A DNA stretch of 64,000 nucleotides from Rossellomorea aquimaris (GTDB lineage Bacteria > Bacillota > Bacilli > Bacillales > Bacillaceae_B), in assembly GCF_035590735.1 (NCBI RefSeq), contig NZ_CP141595.1, positions 3,620,001 through 3,684,000 of the forward strand, read 5' to 3'. The position numbers and the translations under genes are program-made. Under the pieces are notes generated by a model, which searched no databases, was not told the DNA's origin, and saw nothing but the letters and a program-made list of their open reading frames with translations. Positions 17,182 through 25,292 of this stretch are shown piece after piece. Each line of letters begins with the position of its first letter. The first letter of the stretch is position 1.

Positions 17182-18576
17182 TTACTCAGATTCCATCAAG
17201 CGTTTTCTTAATCTCATCAAGGGTCTACTGCCGGCCCGGCACTTCACCAGCAAGTATGTGTGTTCATCCAGATGATTCAATATTGTTTTTTCCATCCCTT
17301 GTATACTGGTAAAAGGATACACGATGATATCTTGACTCTCCCTTGCTGCCTGCTCCGCCAAATACTTCGCTTTCTTTCCATACGTGATCAGAACATCAAT
17401 TCCACATTCCACCACGTATTTTCCGATTTGCTTGTGTACATCCTTTGATTCTTCTCCAAGCCTCTCGATATTCCCGAGAAGAGCCATCCGTTTCTTACCT
17501 TTTCCTATTATAGAAAGTGTTTTAATGGCTTCCCTTAAAGAGGTAGGGTTGACGTTCCAAGTATCATCGATGATGGTTGAACCGTTCAGTCCTTTCCGCA
17601 GTTCAAAATGTCTCTCTATATTTTGAAAGCTACTTAACCTTCTAATCCCCGTTTCAATATCTTCCCCCAGTTCCATCGCTGCCCGTAAAGCAGCCAATCC
17701 ATTGTAGACGTGATGCTCCCCGATTTCAGGGATAAAAGCAGGGTATTCTTTCCCGTTTGCCTGGAGGGTGAAACGAGTTCCTTCTTCGCTGATGGATATA
17801 GAGGTTCCCCTGAAGTCGGAATGCTTATGGATACTGAAATAATGAACGGTTCCTTTATACTCCTCCAAGCTGATTTTAGAAATGTTCTGATCATCAGCAT
17901 TTAAGAGTAGCGTGCCTTTATTCTGCAGACCTTCAAGCATTTCCGCTTTAGCTGCAAGATATCCTTCAGGGGTCTTACAACGATCTAGATGATAACTTCC
18001 GATGTTGGTAATGATCCCTATATCTGGTTGATAAACCTTACAGTGATAGCGTAGGTCACCCGGTCCGCCCAATCCTGTTTCAAATATCCCGACGTCTGTG
18101 CTTTCATTTATCTTCATCAGATATTCAAAAGATCTATGAGGTGCGTTATCATTCCATTCTGTTGAAGTGACAGAATGATTCTCCTCCATAATATGAGTGA
18201 GCATCTCCCGGGTCGTTGTTTTTCCGCATGTCCCTGTGATGGCAACAATCGGGAGTGAGCATATCTTCCGGTAGTAACTTACAAACTCCATAAAGGCCTC
18301 TCTTACATTTCCTACTTGAATGATAGTCAACCCCTCATCCCCGATTACAGCATCTTGTTCATAATCCGTAATTATGGAACATGGAGCATTTCTTATCATT
18401 CTCTTCCATTTTTTCTCACTGATTGCCTTCCTTTTGTCAATGAAGACCAGTGTATGACTCTTCTTTAACTTATGTTGATGAAATATAATTGCATCATGGA
18501 TGTCCATATTTTCAGAACCGCTTACCAACCTTCCATTCAATAGCTTTCTGATTTCCGTTAATTTCAGCGTAATCAT
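17182..18576 (-). CDS. MurF-like Mur ligase family protein (first of tandem trio)
   Basis: A 464-aa paralog with ATP loop GTCGKTTTREM, NADDQN, GEHHVYNGLAALRAA and DDTWNVNP. The acceptor-side stretch NDNAPHRSFEYLMKI is the most divergent of the trio (SRNA replaced by NDNA). The C-terminal VKGS is VKCRAGS here. The chosen ATG (18576) has AGCAGGAGG six nt upstream; a longer frame starts at 18594, directly after the GNAT stop. It follows the GNAT gene with no gap and so belongs to the same operon. Confidence 0.85.
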   Translation of the reverse strand: MITLKLTEIRKLLNGRLVSGSENMDIHDAIIFHQHKLKKSHTLVFIDKRKAISEKKWKRMIRNAPCSIITDYEQDAVIGDEGLTIIQVGNVREAFMEFVSYYRKICSLPIVAITGTCGKTTTREMLTHIMEENHSVTSTEWNDNAPHRSFEYLMKINESTDVGIFETGLGGPGDLRYHCKVYQPDIGIITNIGSYHLDRCKTPEGYLAAKAEMLEGLQNKGTLLLNADDQNISKISLEEYKGTVHYFSIHKHSDFRGTSISISEEGTRFTLQANGKEYPAFIPEIGEHHVYNGLAALRAAMELGEDIETGIRRLSSFQNIERHFELRKGLNGSTIIDDTWNVNPTSLREAIKTLSIIGKGKKRMALLGNIERLGEESKDVHKQIGKYVVECGIDVLITYGKKAKYLAEQAARESQDIIVYPFTSIQGMEKTILNHLDEHTYLLVKCRAGSRPLMRLRKRLMESE

Positions 18577-18594
18577 TTCGTTCCTCCTGCTCAT

Positions 18595-18990
18595 CTAGTG
18601 ATTTACATACATCAAAACATCTGTATATTTCCTTGATCTGCTTTCTGTTTTTTTAAATCCGTAAGATAAGAAGCAATCCAAAGACATCTTCGTACAGGAA
18701 GCTTTAATCTTTCTCACATTGGAATTTTTCACATAGTCCAATCTCGTTTCAAAAAGTTTACGGTAGATGCCTCTCCGTCTGTATTCCCCCCGTACATAAT
18801 CACTTTTAAATACCGCTTTTCCTTGCTTCTCTCTTATATAACAAGAAACAAAGCCTGCCATTTCTCCATCCACTTTTGCACAAAACCATACAGAGCCCGG
18901 TACGTCATTAACCCTCATTCCATCTTTACCAGCAAGTAGAACGAGAGGCTCCAGCTCCTTAAATGTGGAGGTCTCAATCGATATATTCAT
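18595..18990 (-). CDS. small GNAT acetyltransferase heading the Mur-ligase operon
   Basis: A 131-aa protein with a compact GNAT core. It has a beta4 strand KAVFKSDYVRGEYRRRGIYRKLFE (about 60-85) with the R-R-R-G-I-Y acetyl-CoA loop, then KIKASCTKMSLDCFLSYGFKKTES typical of the C-terminal half. The ATG at 18990 has AGAGAGGTG upstream; GTG at 18999 is the alternative. Its stop is directly followed by the first Mur-ligase gene. An acetyltransferase here could cap or tailor the ligase product (inference). Confidence 0.78.
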   Translation of the reverse strand: MNISIETSTFKELEPLVLLAGKDGMRVNDVPGSVWFCAKVDGEMAGFVSCYIREKQGKAVFKSDYVRGEYRRRGIYRKLFETRLDYVKNSNVRKIKASCTKMSLDCFLSYGFKKTESRSRKYTDVLMYVNH

Positions 18991-19031
18991 GGGATACACC
19001 TCTCTTAAACTGATAAACCACTTCTATGTAT

Positions 19032-19040
19032 TAATGTATG
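19032..19040 (-). promoter_or_regulatory. possible sporulation -10 element upstream of the GNAT/Mur operon
   Basis: On the minus strand CATACATTA fits the SigK -10 form CATANNNTA and also the SigE form CATACANT. It lies about 45 nt before the GNAT start. No convincing -35 for either factor is visible, so this is only a hint. Confidence 0.2.
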
Positions 19041-19262
19041 TACAAGTTTTCACTGAGGAAACGGCTAAAGGCTATTTATATAAGGCTGTTACCACAAGAT
19101 TGCTGGCCCTGGTGATGGTCAAGAAATCGGCTGAGTCGAATAGCAGGTGAGGTTTGCAAAGTCACCCGGCAGTGAAAATGCATCATTTTGTCCTAAAGGG
19201 ACACTTGTCCATAGCAGAATTACCTTCCCTTGAATTAAATATAGAAAGGAGGCTATGACTAC

Positions 19263-21266
19263 ATGGGAAGTACTATACTTTCTTATAGAAAACTAGAAGC
19301 ATTGATAGAGAAGAAAACGAAACAATGTCCATTCCTTTCCCTCTCCTCAATTGGCAAGTCCATCGAAGGGCGGGACATTTGGTGTGTTACGATTCAAAAG
19401 CCAGCCCTTTCCGGAACAAAAATACCCAAAAAAAACAAAAATTCTTTTAGGTCACGAAAGAAAACTCCAATCGTCATTACAGCTTCCATTCATGGACATG
19501 AAGCCACCGGTTCGACAGCTTTACTGCGTTTTTTGAATAAGATTCAAAAAGATGGCGAAAGCACGGATTGGCTGGATGATTTGATTGTATTTTGTGTCAT
19601 TTGCTGTAATCCGGACGGATATGTGCATAAGACACGCTATAATGCAGAGGGCTTTGATATAAACAGGGATTTCATTACACAATCACAGCCTGAAACAGAG
19701 AGCATCGTCAATCTGATTGTGAAGGAAAAGCCTGCAGTCGTTTTGGACTTGCATGGGTATGTATGGAAAAAAACCTCTCACATTGGATTGATCGAACCCT
19801 GTACCCCACCTCACAATCCAGCTTATGAATATGATTTATATCTGAAGTGGGCGCTGCCCCTTGCTCAGTGCATGGAATCCTTTCTAATTGCAGAAAAAGA
19901 AACGTTTTCTTCTAAGAGGTTTAAGTCGATAAAAGGAACATACATCCCTTACCGTGATGGAAAAGGTGGCTGGGATGACTATAGTCCATATAGCTGTTCG
20001 GTGTATTCGATGCTGCATGGGGCGATCGGGATTACCATTGAATCACCGAGCCGTTCAGAGGATGGCATCACCTGGCTTCTTTTAGCTCTTTCAGCTGCTC
20101 TTACCCATATTTCAAAGCACAGGGAGGAAATAAACAAAAATCAAGCGGCCTTTTTCCAGCGTGGAATTAAGAATGTGCATCCCACTCACTCACCGGGCGA
20201 TTTCCCCAAATACTACGTACTGACAGAAAAGAACGAACATCATTCAGGTCTCGGGAAACTAACGCGACATCTCCAGAAGAATGGAATAAAGCTATACTCC
20301 TCTACGAAAGATTTCACTTATGAAGGACATTCTTTTCCAGCAGGTACCACCATCGTTCCAATGAATCAAGCAAGAGCTAATGTAGCTTACTGCTTCCTCA
20401 CGAAAGGGGAAGATCTCTCGTCAGGATCTGAAAGAATTTCTGAATTTTGTGCCTGGAGTCTTCCGTTAAGCTGGGGGGTCAACTGTCACCCTGTATTTAA
20501 AATGGTAGATGCAGGTATTAAGCCATTTAAATTAATGGAGAAAGACTTTAAATCTGAAGATACAGGCTCAGGTGTACCTGTTACTGTGGGGATTCTAATT
20601 GATGACGGTCTTTTTCATAAAAAAGCTCATTCAGGACTGAAGCTTGCTTTGCAGCAAATGAATATCCCTTTTCAGGAATTAAGAGCGAAGGATTTGGCTT
20701 TAGAAAAAGCATTAAACTCTGTGAATGTTCTTGTTTACAACGGCTATGAGCATTTATTTTATCCACCATCAAAAATTAGAAGCATTTACCGCGATTTCGT
20801 ACTTGATTCTCCCGCTCAACAGGATGCCTGCCGTAATAATCTTCACGACTTTGTACAAAAGGGTGGAAAAGTGATCGGAATCGGCGCAGGTGCTTCTAAA
20901 GCTTTGTCCTCTATTCTTGAGCTAAGTGAAGCTGAGGTTCATTCCGGAGGCTGGAATAAAAATGCATTATTGCAGATCCACTATAAGAATCATGCCATAA
21001 CCGAGGGATATCCCGCTGAAGATACCGGTTTCGTATACCGGCCGGCCTGGTTTACGAATACCGGCAAGATGAAAGTGGTCGCAATATTCAAGAATGACCC
21101 GGATTCGTTACTTGCAGGCTACTGGCCTGACTATCAACAGGCACAAGGAAAGGCTGCCATCATTACAAGCCAAACGGGAAATGTCATTCTCTTCGGATTG
21201 GAGATTTGTTTCAGGGGACATACAAGTTATCTCTATAGACTTTTATGGAATGCCATCTATTCATGA
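19263..21266 (+). CDS. intracellular M14-family zinc carboxypeptidase-like protein, 667 aa
   Basis: The N-terminal two fifths is an M14 peptidase domain. The zinc ligands are H77 and E80 (SIHGHE) and H164 (LDLHG), the substrate-binding part is CNPDGY and NRDF (R135), and the catalytic glutamate is E260 (GITIESPSR). From about residue 330 to the end there is a second region of unknown fold. Its last part (about 435-667, GVPVTVGILIDDG .. VQKGGKVIGIGAGASKAL .. GNVILFGLEICFRGH) resembles the ThuA/glutamine-amidotransferase-like tail found after some M14 domains. There is no signal peptide or transmembrane segment, so it acts in the cytosol. The start is ATG behind AAAGGAGG. It diverges from the GNAT/Mur operon. 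It could trim or degrade the peptide made by the neighbouring ligases (inference). Confidence 0.82.
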   Translation: MGSTILSYRKLEALIEKKTKQCPFLSLSSIGKSIEGRDIWCVTIQKPALSGTKIPKKNKNSFRSRKKTPIVITASIHGHEATGSTALLRFLNKIQKDGESTDWLDDLIVFCVICCNPDGYVHKTRYNAEGFDINRDFITQSQPETESIVNLIVKEKPAVVLDLHGYVWKKTSHIGLIEPCTPPHNPAYEYDLYLKWALPLAQCMESFLIAEKETFSSKRFKSIKGTYIPYRDGKGGWDDYSPYSCSVYSMLHGAIGITIESPSRSEDGITWLLLALSAALTHISKHREEINKNQAAFFQRGIKNVHPTHSPGDFPKYYVLTEKNEHHSGLGKLTRHLQKNGIKLYSSTKDFTYEGHSFPAGTTIVPMNQARANVAYCFLTKGEDLSSGSERISEFCAWSLPLSWGVNCHPVFKMVDAGIKPFKLMEKDFKSEDTGSGVPVTVGILIDDGLFHKKAHSGLKLALQQMNIPFQELRAKDLALEKALNSVNVLVYNGYEHLFYPPSKIRSIYRDFVLDSPAQQDACRNNLHDFVQKGGKVIGIGAGASKALSSILELSEAEVHSGGWNKNALLQIHYKNHAITEGYPAEDTGFVYRPAWFTNTGKMKVVAIFKNDPDSLLAGYWPDYQQAQGKAAIITSQTGNVILFGLEICFRGHTSYLYRLLWNAIYS

Positions 21267-21374
21267 GTCAAACGGTGTAAAAAAGGCGATATACCTAATC
21301 ACAAGTGTCGTTCCCTCAATGGGACGACCATCATTTACTAGTAAGGAAGAAACTATTTTAAGGAGGTTAGTCAA

Positions 21375-22418
21375 TTGATTCGAATTGGAATGCTGCACCA
21401 CCGAAAGCATCCTGATAGTGTTATTAAATCATACGCTTATGCAGCTGTTGCCAAGGCAGAAGGAACGCAGATGGTCTATTTTTCTCCAGGGGGAGTAAAT
21501 TTAATAACGAATACCATTTCCGGATTTGAATATAAAGACGGAAAGTGGGTGGAAGGAACCTTCCCGTTTCCTGATGTTATCTATAACACAGGAAGCCCTG
21601 AAAAGCTCGCTAAAGCCAATGACGTGATTCAGGAACTGAAGAAGAACATTCCATTTACCACTCATTCAATCGGCAATAAAATGGCGGTTTATAAACGACT
21701 GATGGAAGCTGGAGAGTTTACACAATATTTGATTCCCTCAGAGGTCGTAAGAGGGACGAATCACTTCTTTTCTTTTTTGGATGCCTATCGCAAGATTGTC
21801 TTTAAACCTGTTAACGGCCGCAAAGGTAAATCGATCATTTATATTGAACGTGTCGGAAATGATTTTAGAATGTTACTAAATACAGACGATCACCTTTATT
21901 CCTATGATGAATTAAAAGCATTTGTTTCAGCTAATATTCAAGAAGAGGATTTTCTTGTACAGCCTTATATCAATTGCCGGACAAAAGATGGAAGCGTATT
22001 TGACTTTCGGCTTCACGTTCAAAAAGACGGTGATGGGAAATGGGTCATTACCTCTATCTATCCAAGAATCGGCGCTCCGGGAACGATTATCTCGAATATT
22101 AACAATGGCGGTTCGATGAATTACCTCGTTCCTTTTTTGAAACAGGAATTTGGTGATCATGATTACTTTAACATTAAGCGCTATTTAGAAAACTTTTCTC
22201 TGCTCCTTGCCCGGCATTTGGACGAATTGCAAAAGGAACGTTATTCAGAAAGTATTGATGAGCTTGGAATTGACGTTGCGTTGGATGACCTGGGGAAAAT
22301 ATGGATTTACGAAGTGAACTGGAGACCGGGATGTCCCCCGACCTTTTATCTTGAGATGGATGTTGTCAAAAATACCATACAATACTGCATCTATTTAGCC
22401 AAGAAAAAATCCAGGTGA
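21375..22418 (+). CDS. YheC/YheD-family ATP-grasp protein
   Basis: A 347-aa protein of the YheC/YheD family, whose founding members are spore-coat-associated in B. subtilis. It has an N-terminal domain to about residue 100, then the ATP-grasp core: YRKIVFKPVNGRKGKSIIYIE binds ATP, FDFRLHVQKDGDGKWVITSI follows, and WIYEVNWRPGCP supplies metal ligands. ATP-grasp enzymes make amide bonds from a carboxylate and an amine. The start is TTG at 21375, 8 nt after a perfect AGGAGG. It is followed after 20 bp by a Mur ligase, so they are co-transcribed. Confidence 0.85.
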   Translation: MIRIGMLHHRKHPDSVIKSYAYAAVAKAEGTQMVYFSPGGVNLITNTISGFEYKDGKWVEGTFPFPDVIYNTGSPEKLAKANDVIQELKKNIPFTTHSIGNKMAVYKRLMEAGEFTQYLIPSEVVRGTNHFFSFLDAYRKIVFKPVNGRKGKSIIYIERVGNDFRMLLNTDDHLYSYDELKAFVSANIQEEDFLVQPYINCRTKDGSVFDFRLHVQKDGDGKWVITSIYPRIGAPGTIISNINNGGSMNYLVPFLKQEFGDHDYFNIKRYLENFSLLLARHLDELQKERYSESIDELGIDVALDDLGKIWIYEVNWRPGCPPTFYLEMDVVKNTIQYCIYLAKKKSR

Positions 22419-22438
22419 ATAAAGAAAGGAGGATTACT

Positions 22439-23545
22439 ATGGATAAAGATTTCTCCGTTGAAAAACCGATCATTGCTGTAACTGGAAGTTCAGGCAAAAC
22501 AACAACCAAATCATTCATCGCATCGATTCTAAGAACCCGCTGGATTATCTTCGAATCCAGTGATTATTGGAACAGGACCGATCATACAGAAAAGCACCAT
22601 GATGAAATCAACTTCATTCACCGGGCCATCGTACTCGAATATGGAATGGCGTTTCCAGGCGTAATCGAAAAGCATTGCAAAATTATCCAGCCCAACATAG
22701 GAGCGATCACCAATATCGGTACTGCCCATATCGGCAACTTTAATGGTGATATTAGGGGAATAGCTGCAGCTAAATCGGAGCTTATTAAGGGAATGGATCG
22801 TGATGGCCATTTATTCTTGAATGGAGATGACAAGAATTCAAAGCTTCTTCATACTAAGAATTTCACAGGTGTACTGAAGAAGGTCAGCATTCATTCCCCT
22901 TCTGATTACCAGGCAAAGAATCTGCGCTACAGCGTGGAAGGAATCAGCTTTGACCTAAAGCTTTCTGGTCAATCACATACCTTTTCCATTCCATACCATG
23001 GAGAATTTTATGTTTACAATGCCCTTCTTGCCATTGCCATTGCGGACCTTCTCGGCTTTAAGCCAGAAGAAATTAAACAAGGCATGAAGGAAGTTAAGAA
23101 GCCAAAGCACAGGCTTGATGTTATGCAGCTGAAAAACAACATCACGCTGATTGACGATACGGTCCATGCTTTTCCGGACGCCATGAAAGGCGCTCTCGAC
23201 GTACTTACGCAATTGGAGGGCGAAAAGAAAGTGGCAGTCTTGGGAAGTATGGCGGGCTTTGGAGACAAACATGAAGACGTGCACAAAGAAATAGGAAGAT
23301 ATGTTGCTGAGAAAAAGATTGATTACCTCTTTACCTATGGCAACCTTTCCAGAAACATTGGAGCTGGCGCAAGGGAAGCTGGAATGAACAGCCAGCGAAT
23401 CTTTCACTTTAACCGACCTTCTATGAATGCATTAAATGGGAAACTAGAAAAAATCATCCAACCAAACTGGACCATTCTGATTAAAGGAGCCAGCGGACTG
23501 GAGATGGTGGATACGGTGGAATATTGCAAGAAGAATTTCGGCTAA
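22439..23545 (+). CDS. shortened MurF-like ligase lacking the N-terminal domain
   Basis: At 368 aa it starts almost directly with the ATP loop GSSGKTTTKSF (16-26). It lacks the approximately 100-residue N-terminal Mur domain that binds UDP-sugar in MurD/E/F and that the three paralogs at 14335-18576 keep. The middle domain has VLEYGMAFPGVIEKHC, TNIGTAHIGNF and NGDDKN. The C-terminal domain has DDTVHAFPDAM and LIKGASG. The start ATG at 22439 lies 7 nt after AAAGGAGG. Loss of the nucleotide-sugar domain implies a soluble, non-UDP-linked substrate. Its partner is the ATP-grasp gene immediately upstream. The P-loop is MurF-like and unlike the poly-gamma-glutamate synthetase PgsB/CapB. Confidence 0.83.
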   Translation: MDKDFSVEKPIIAVTGSSGKTTTKSFIASILRTRWIIFESSDYWNRTDHTEKHHDEINFIHRAIVLEYGMAFPGVIEKHCKIIQPNIGAITNIGTAHIGNFNGDIRGIAAAKSELIKGMDRDGHLFLNGDDKNSKLLHTKNFTGVLKKVSIHSPSDYQAKNLRYSVEGISFDLKLSGQSHTFSIPYHGEFYVYNALLAIAIADLLGFKPEEIKQGMKEVKKPKHRLDVMQLKNNITLIDDTVHAFPDAMKGALDVLTQLEGEKKVAVLGSMAGFGDKHEDVHKEIGRYVAEKKIDYLFTYGNLSRNIGAGAREAGMNSQRIFHFNRPSMNALNGKLEKIIQPNWTILIKGASGLEMVDTVEYCKKNFG

Positions 23546-23605
23546 AGGCCGAATAAAACAGCCGTATACCAATTCATAAGCGCGAAAGAATTATAGCAAA
23601 AATGA

Positions 23606-23645
23606 AACGCCCTGTTTCAAGCCGAAAATGCTTAAACAAGGCGTT
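23606..23645 (+). terminator. terminator after the M14/ATP-grasp/Mur unit
   Basis: A long stem (AACGCC-TGTTT-AAGC pairing with its complement, one mismatch and one bulge, 23606-23645) is followed by TTATTATTTATTT. Confidence 0.8.
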
Positions 23646-23678
23646 TTATTATTTATTTACTCGGTTGACTTGTACGTG

Positions 23679-23711
23679 AAAAAGGGAGGTAAATGGACAC
23701 CCTCCCTTTTT
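23679..23711. terminator. terminator of the minus-strand ATP-grasp gene
   Basis: A perfect 11-bp stem AAAAAGGGAGG/CCTCCCTTTTT (23679-23689 with 23701-23711), with U runs in both directions. Confidence 0.8.
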
Positions 23712-23712
23712 C

Positions 23713-24963
23713 TTATTGAATGACTGTTGTAATCTTTTCCTTTGGAGACTCTTCAATCCAAAACTGAATTTCCGCGGCTGCCTTCTTCGCGTTCTCTTCA
23801 GCTTCTATCGCTGTATTTCCAACGGCAGTTACATATGCATATCGGTGTCCCATCGACAATGGCGGTGTAATCACTGATCCTTTACGGGGCTTGACGTAAA
23901 CCTCTACAACACCCTGGGACACAAGGGCTTTATTTTTCCCTGTGACTTTCTTGAGCGTCCCCTTTTTATCCACAGTCACGTATTGCATGTACACATTCTT
24001 TTGAAACTTAGGCTTTAAATCCGGATCTTTTCCCAGCGCCATTTTCAACATTTCTTCGACTAGATTGATTCCATAGGCTGCTTTGATCATATTATTCATT
24101 CCGGCACCTGAGATACGCGCATTTATTTCAATCAACTTCCACTGATTTCCTTTGCGCCGAAGCTCCAAATGACAAGGTCCGGTTTCAAGCCCATGCTTAG
24201 CAACGATCTCTTTTATCGCTTTCATCAGACCATTAGAAAATCTCACCCCAGGATTCAGTAATAATTTGTATCCCATCACGATAAAGCGTCGAGTATATTG
24301 AATATCCTGTTTGATCACAGCCATAATATGAACCTTTCCTTTGTGAACAACCACTTCCACCAGATACTGAGGTTCCGGTAGGTATTCTTCTATTAATATC
24401 GGCTGATTTTCATAAAGGGTAATCAGCGTATTATACCGCTTCCGATATTCTAATAGATTCCCAACCTTGTACACATCTTTTGAGCCGGTAGATTTGGGGG
24501 ATTTCATGACCAGAGGGAACTTATTCTTGATTTTCGGTTCTAATGCCTCACTTTCCTCCTTTGTAGCAATCGTCCAATATGCCGGAGTTATCAATGAGTT
24601 CTTCAACAGTTCCCGTGATTGAATTTTATTTTGAATATTTTTCATTCCTTCAGTTGAAAAATGATTTAAATTAAATTGATCGGCAAGTGTACATGCTGTG
24701 TAGCTATGCGGATCGACATAACTCACAATAGCGGAAACTTCTATCCCTTTCAAAATCAGGGCTTTTACTTCCTTTTGCAGCACATTCATATCACTGAGAT
24801 CACATAACTTCATAAAATGAACATCGGGAAATTCCTCCCGCTTCGCCACAAAGTTAGGTCTTTCAGTGAACAAGACGGTATAAAATCCAAGTCTGTCTGC
24901 CGTCTTAATTGCTTCCCTGCTTGAACCCGACTTAGTCGTTTCTATAAAAATGATAGACTTCAT
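23713..24963 (-). CDS. ATP-grasp ligase family protein A
   Basis: A 416-aa protein with an N-terminal Rossmann-like part (IFIETTKSGSSREAIKTADRLG). The ATP-grasp core is FPLVMKSPKSTGSKDVYKV (ATP binding, about 150-170), ILIEEYLPEPQYLVEVVVHKG and LIEINARISGAGMNNMI (metal-binding Glu/Asn, about 280-296). A C-terminal lid domain contains VEVYVKPRKGSVITPP and MGHRYAYV. The architecture is that of carboxylate-amine ligases such as BacD/YwfE. It is a paralog of the gene at 25293 along its whole length. The ATG lies behind GAAGGAGCG. It is monocistronic. The substrate is unknown. Confidence 0.83.
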   Translation of the reverse strand: MKSIIFIETTKSGSSREAIKTADRLGFYTVLFTERPNFVAKREEFPDVHFMKLCDLSDMNVLQKEVKALILKGIEVSAIVSYVDPHSYTACTLADQFNLNHFSTEGMKNIQNKIQSRELLKNSLITPAYWTIATKEESEALEPKIKNKFPLVMKSPKSTGSKDVYKVGNLLEYRKRYNTLITLYENQPILIEEYLPEPQYLVEVVVHKGKVHIMAVIKQDIQYTRRFIVMGYKLLLNPGVRFSNGLMKAIKEIVAKHGLETGPCHLELRRKGNQWKLIEINARISGAGMNNMIKAAYGINLVEEMLKMALGKDPDLKPKFQKNVYMQYVTVDKKGTLKKVTGKNKALVSQGVVEVYVKPRKGSVITPPLSMGHRYAYVTAVGNTAIEAEENAKKAAAEIQFWIEESPKEKITTVIQ

Positions 24964-25292
24964 TCAAGGTACGCTCCTTCATTTATCATATTCTCTTTCA
25001 AAGCTCAGAATGGGTACGAGCATTGCATTACTGTACAGTTTATTCTGTTGATACTTTGGGGGTGTAGGCTGATTCAATGATGTTCCCCCTAAATATTTTA
25101 TGTGTGTAAAGAGCTGCTTCCCTCCTATTAACCTTATATTTGCAGATGGGGATCAAGCTGCTTCGATTTTTAACAGGAGTCTAGCAAATTCTCGTCCAAT
25201 TATCTTTTTTCACCTTTAGTAGCCCATACTTATAAAAAAACAGCTCATATACTGAGTAGAGACTAAACACATAAAGGAGCTGCTTTCCCCCC
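24964..25292. other. divergent promoter region between two ATP-grasp paralogs
   Basis: This 329-bp AT-rich gap has no gene. It holds the SigE-like promoter at 25225-25253 for the plus-strand gene. No clear promoter is seen for the minus-strand gene. Confidence 0.5.
25225..25253 (+). promoter_or_regulatory. candidate SigE (mother-cell) promoter
   Basis: CATACTT (25225-25231), a 14-bp spacer and CATATACT (25246-25253) match the SigE consensus (KMATATT, 14-15 bp, CATACANT) at all but two positions. It lies about 40 nt before the start of the ATP-grasp gene. A SigA promoter is not evident. Sporulation control is inferred. Confidence 0.45.

Noticed and set aside
14335..18576. Housekeeping cell-wall operon (dcw) genes
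   Set aside because: Three MurF-like copies in tandem without mraY, murD, ddl or fts genes, and with a changed acceptor region, do not fit.
22439..23545. PgsB/CapB poly-gamma-glutamate synthetase
   Set aside because: The P-loop is GSSGKTTTK as in MurF, and the pgsC/pgsA membrane partners are absent.
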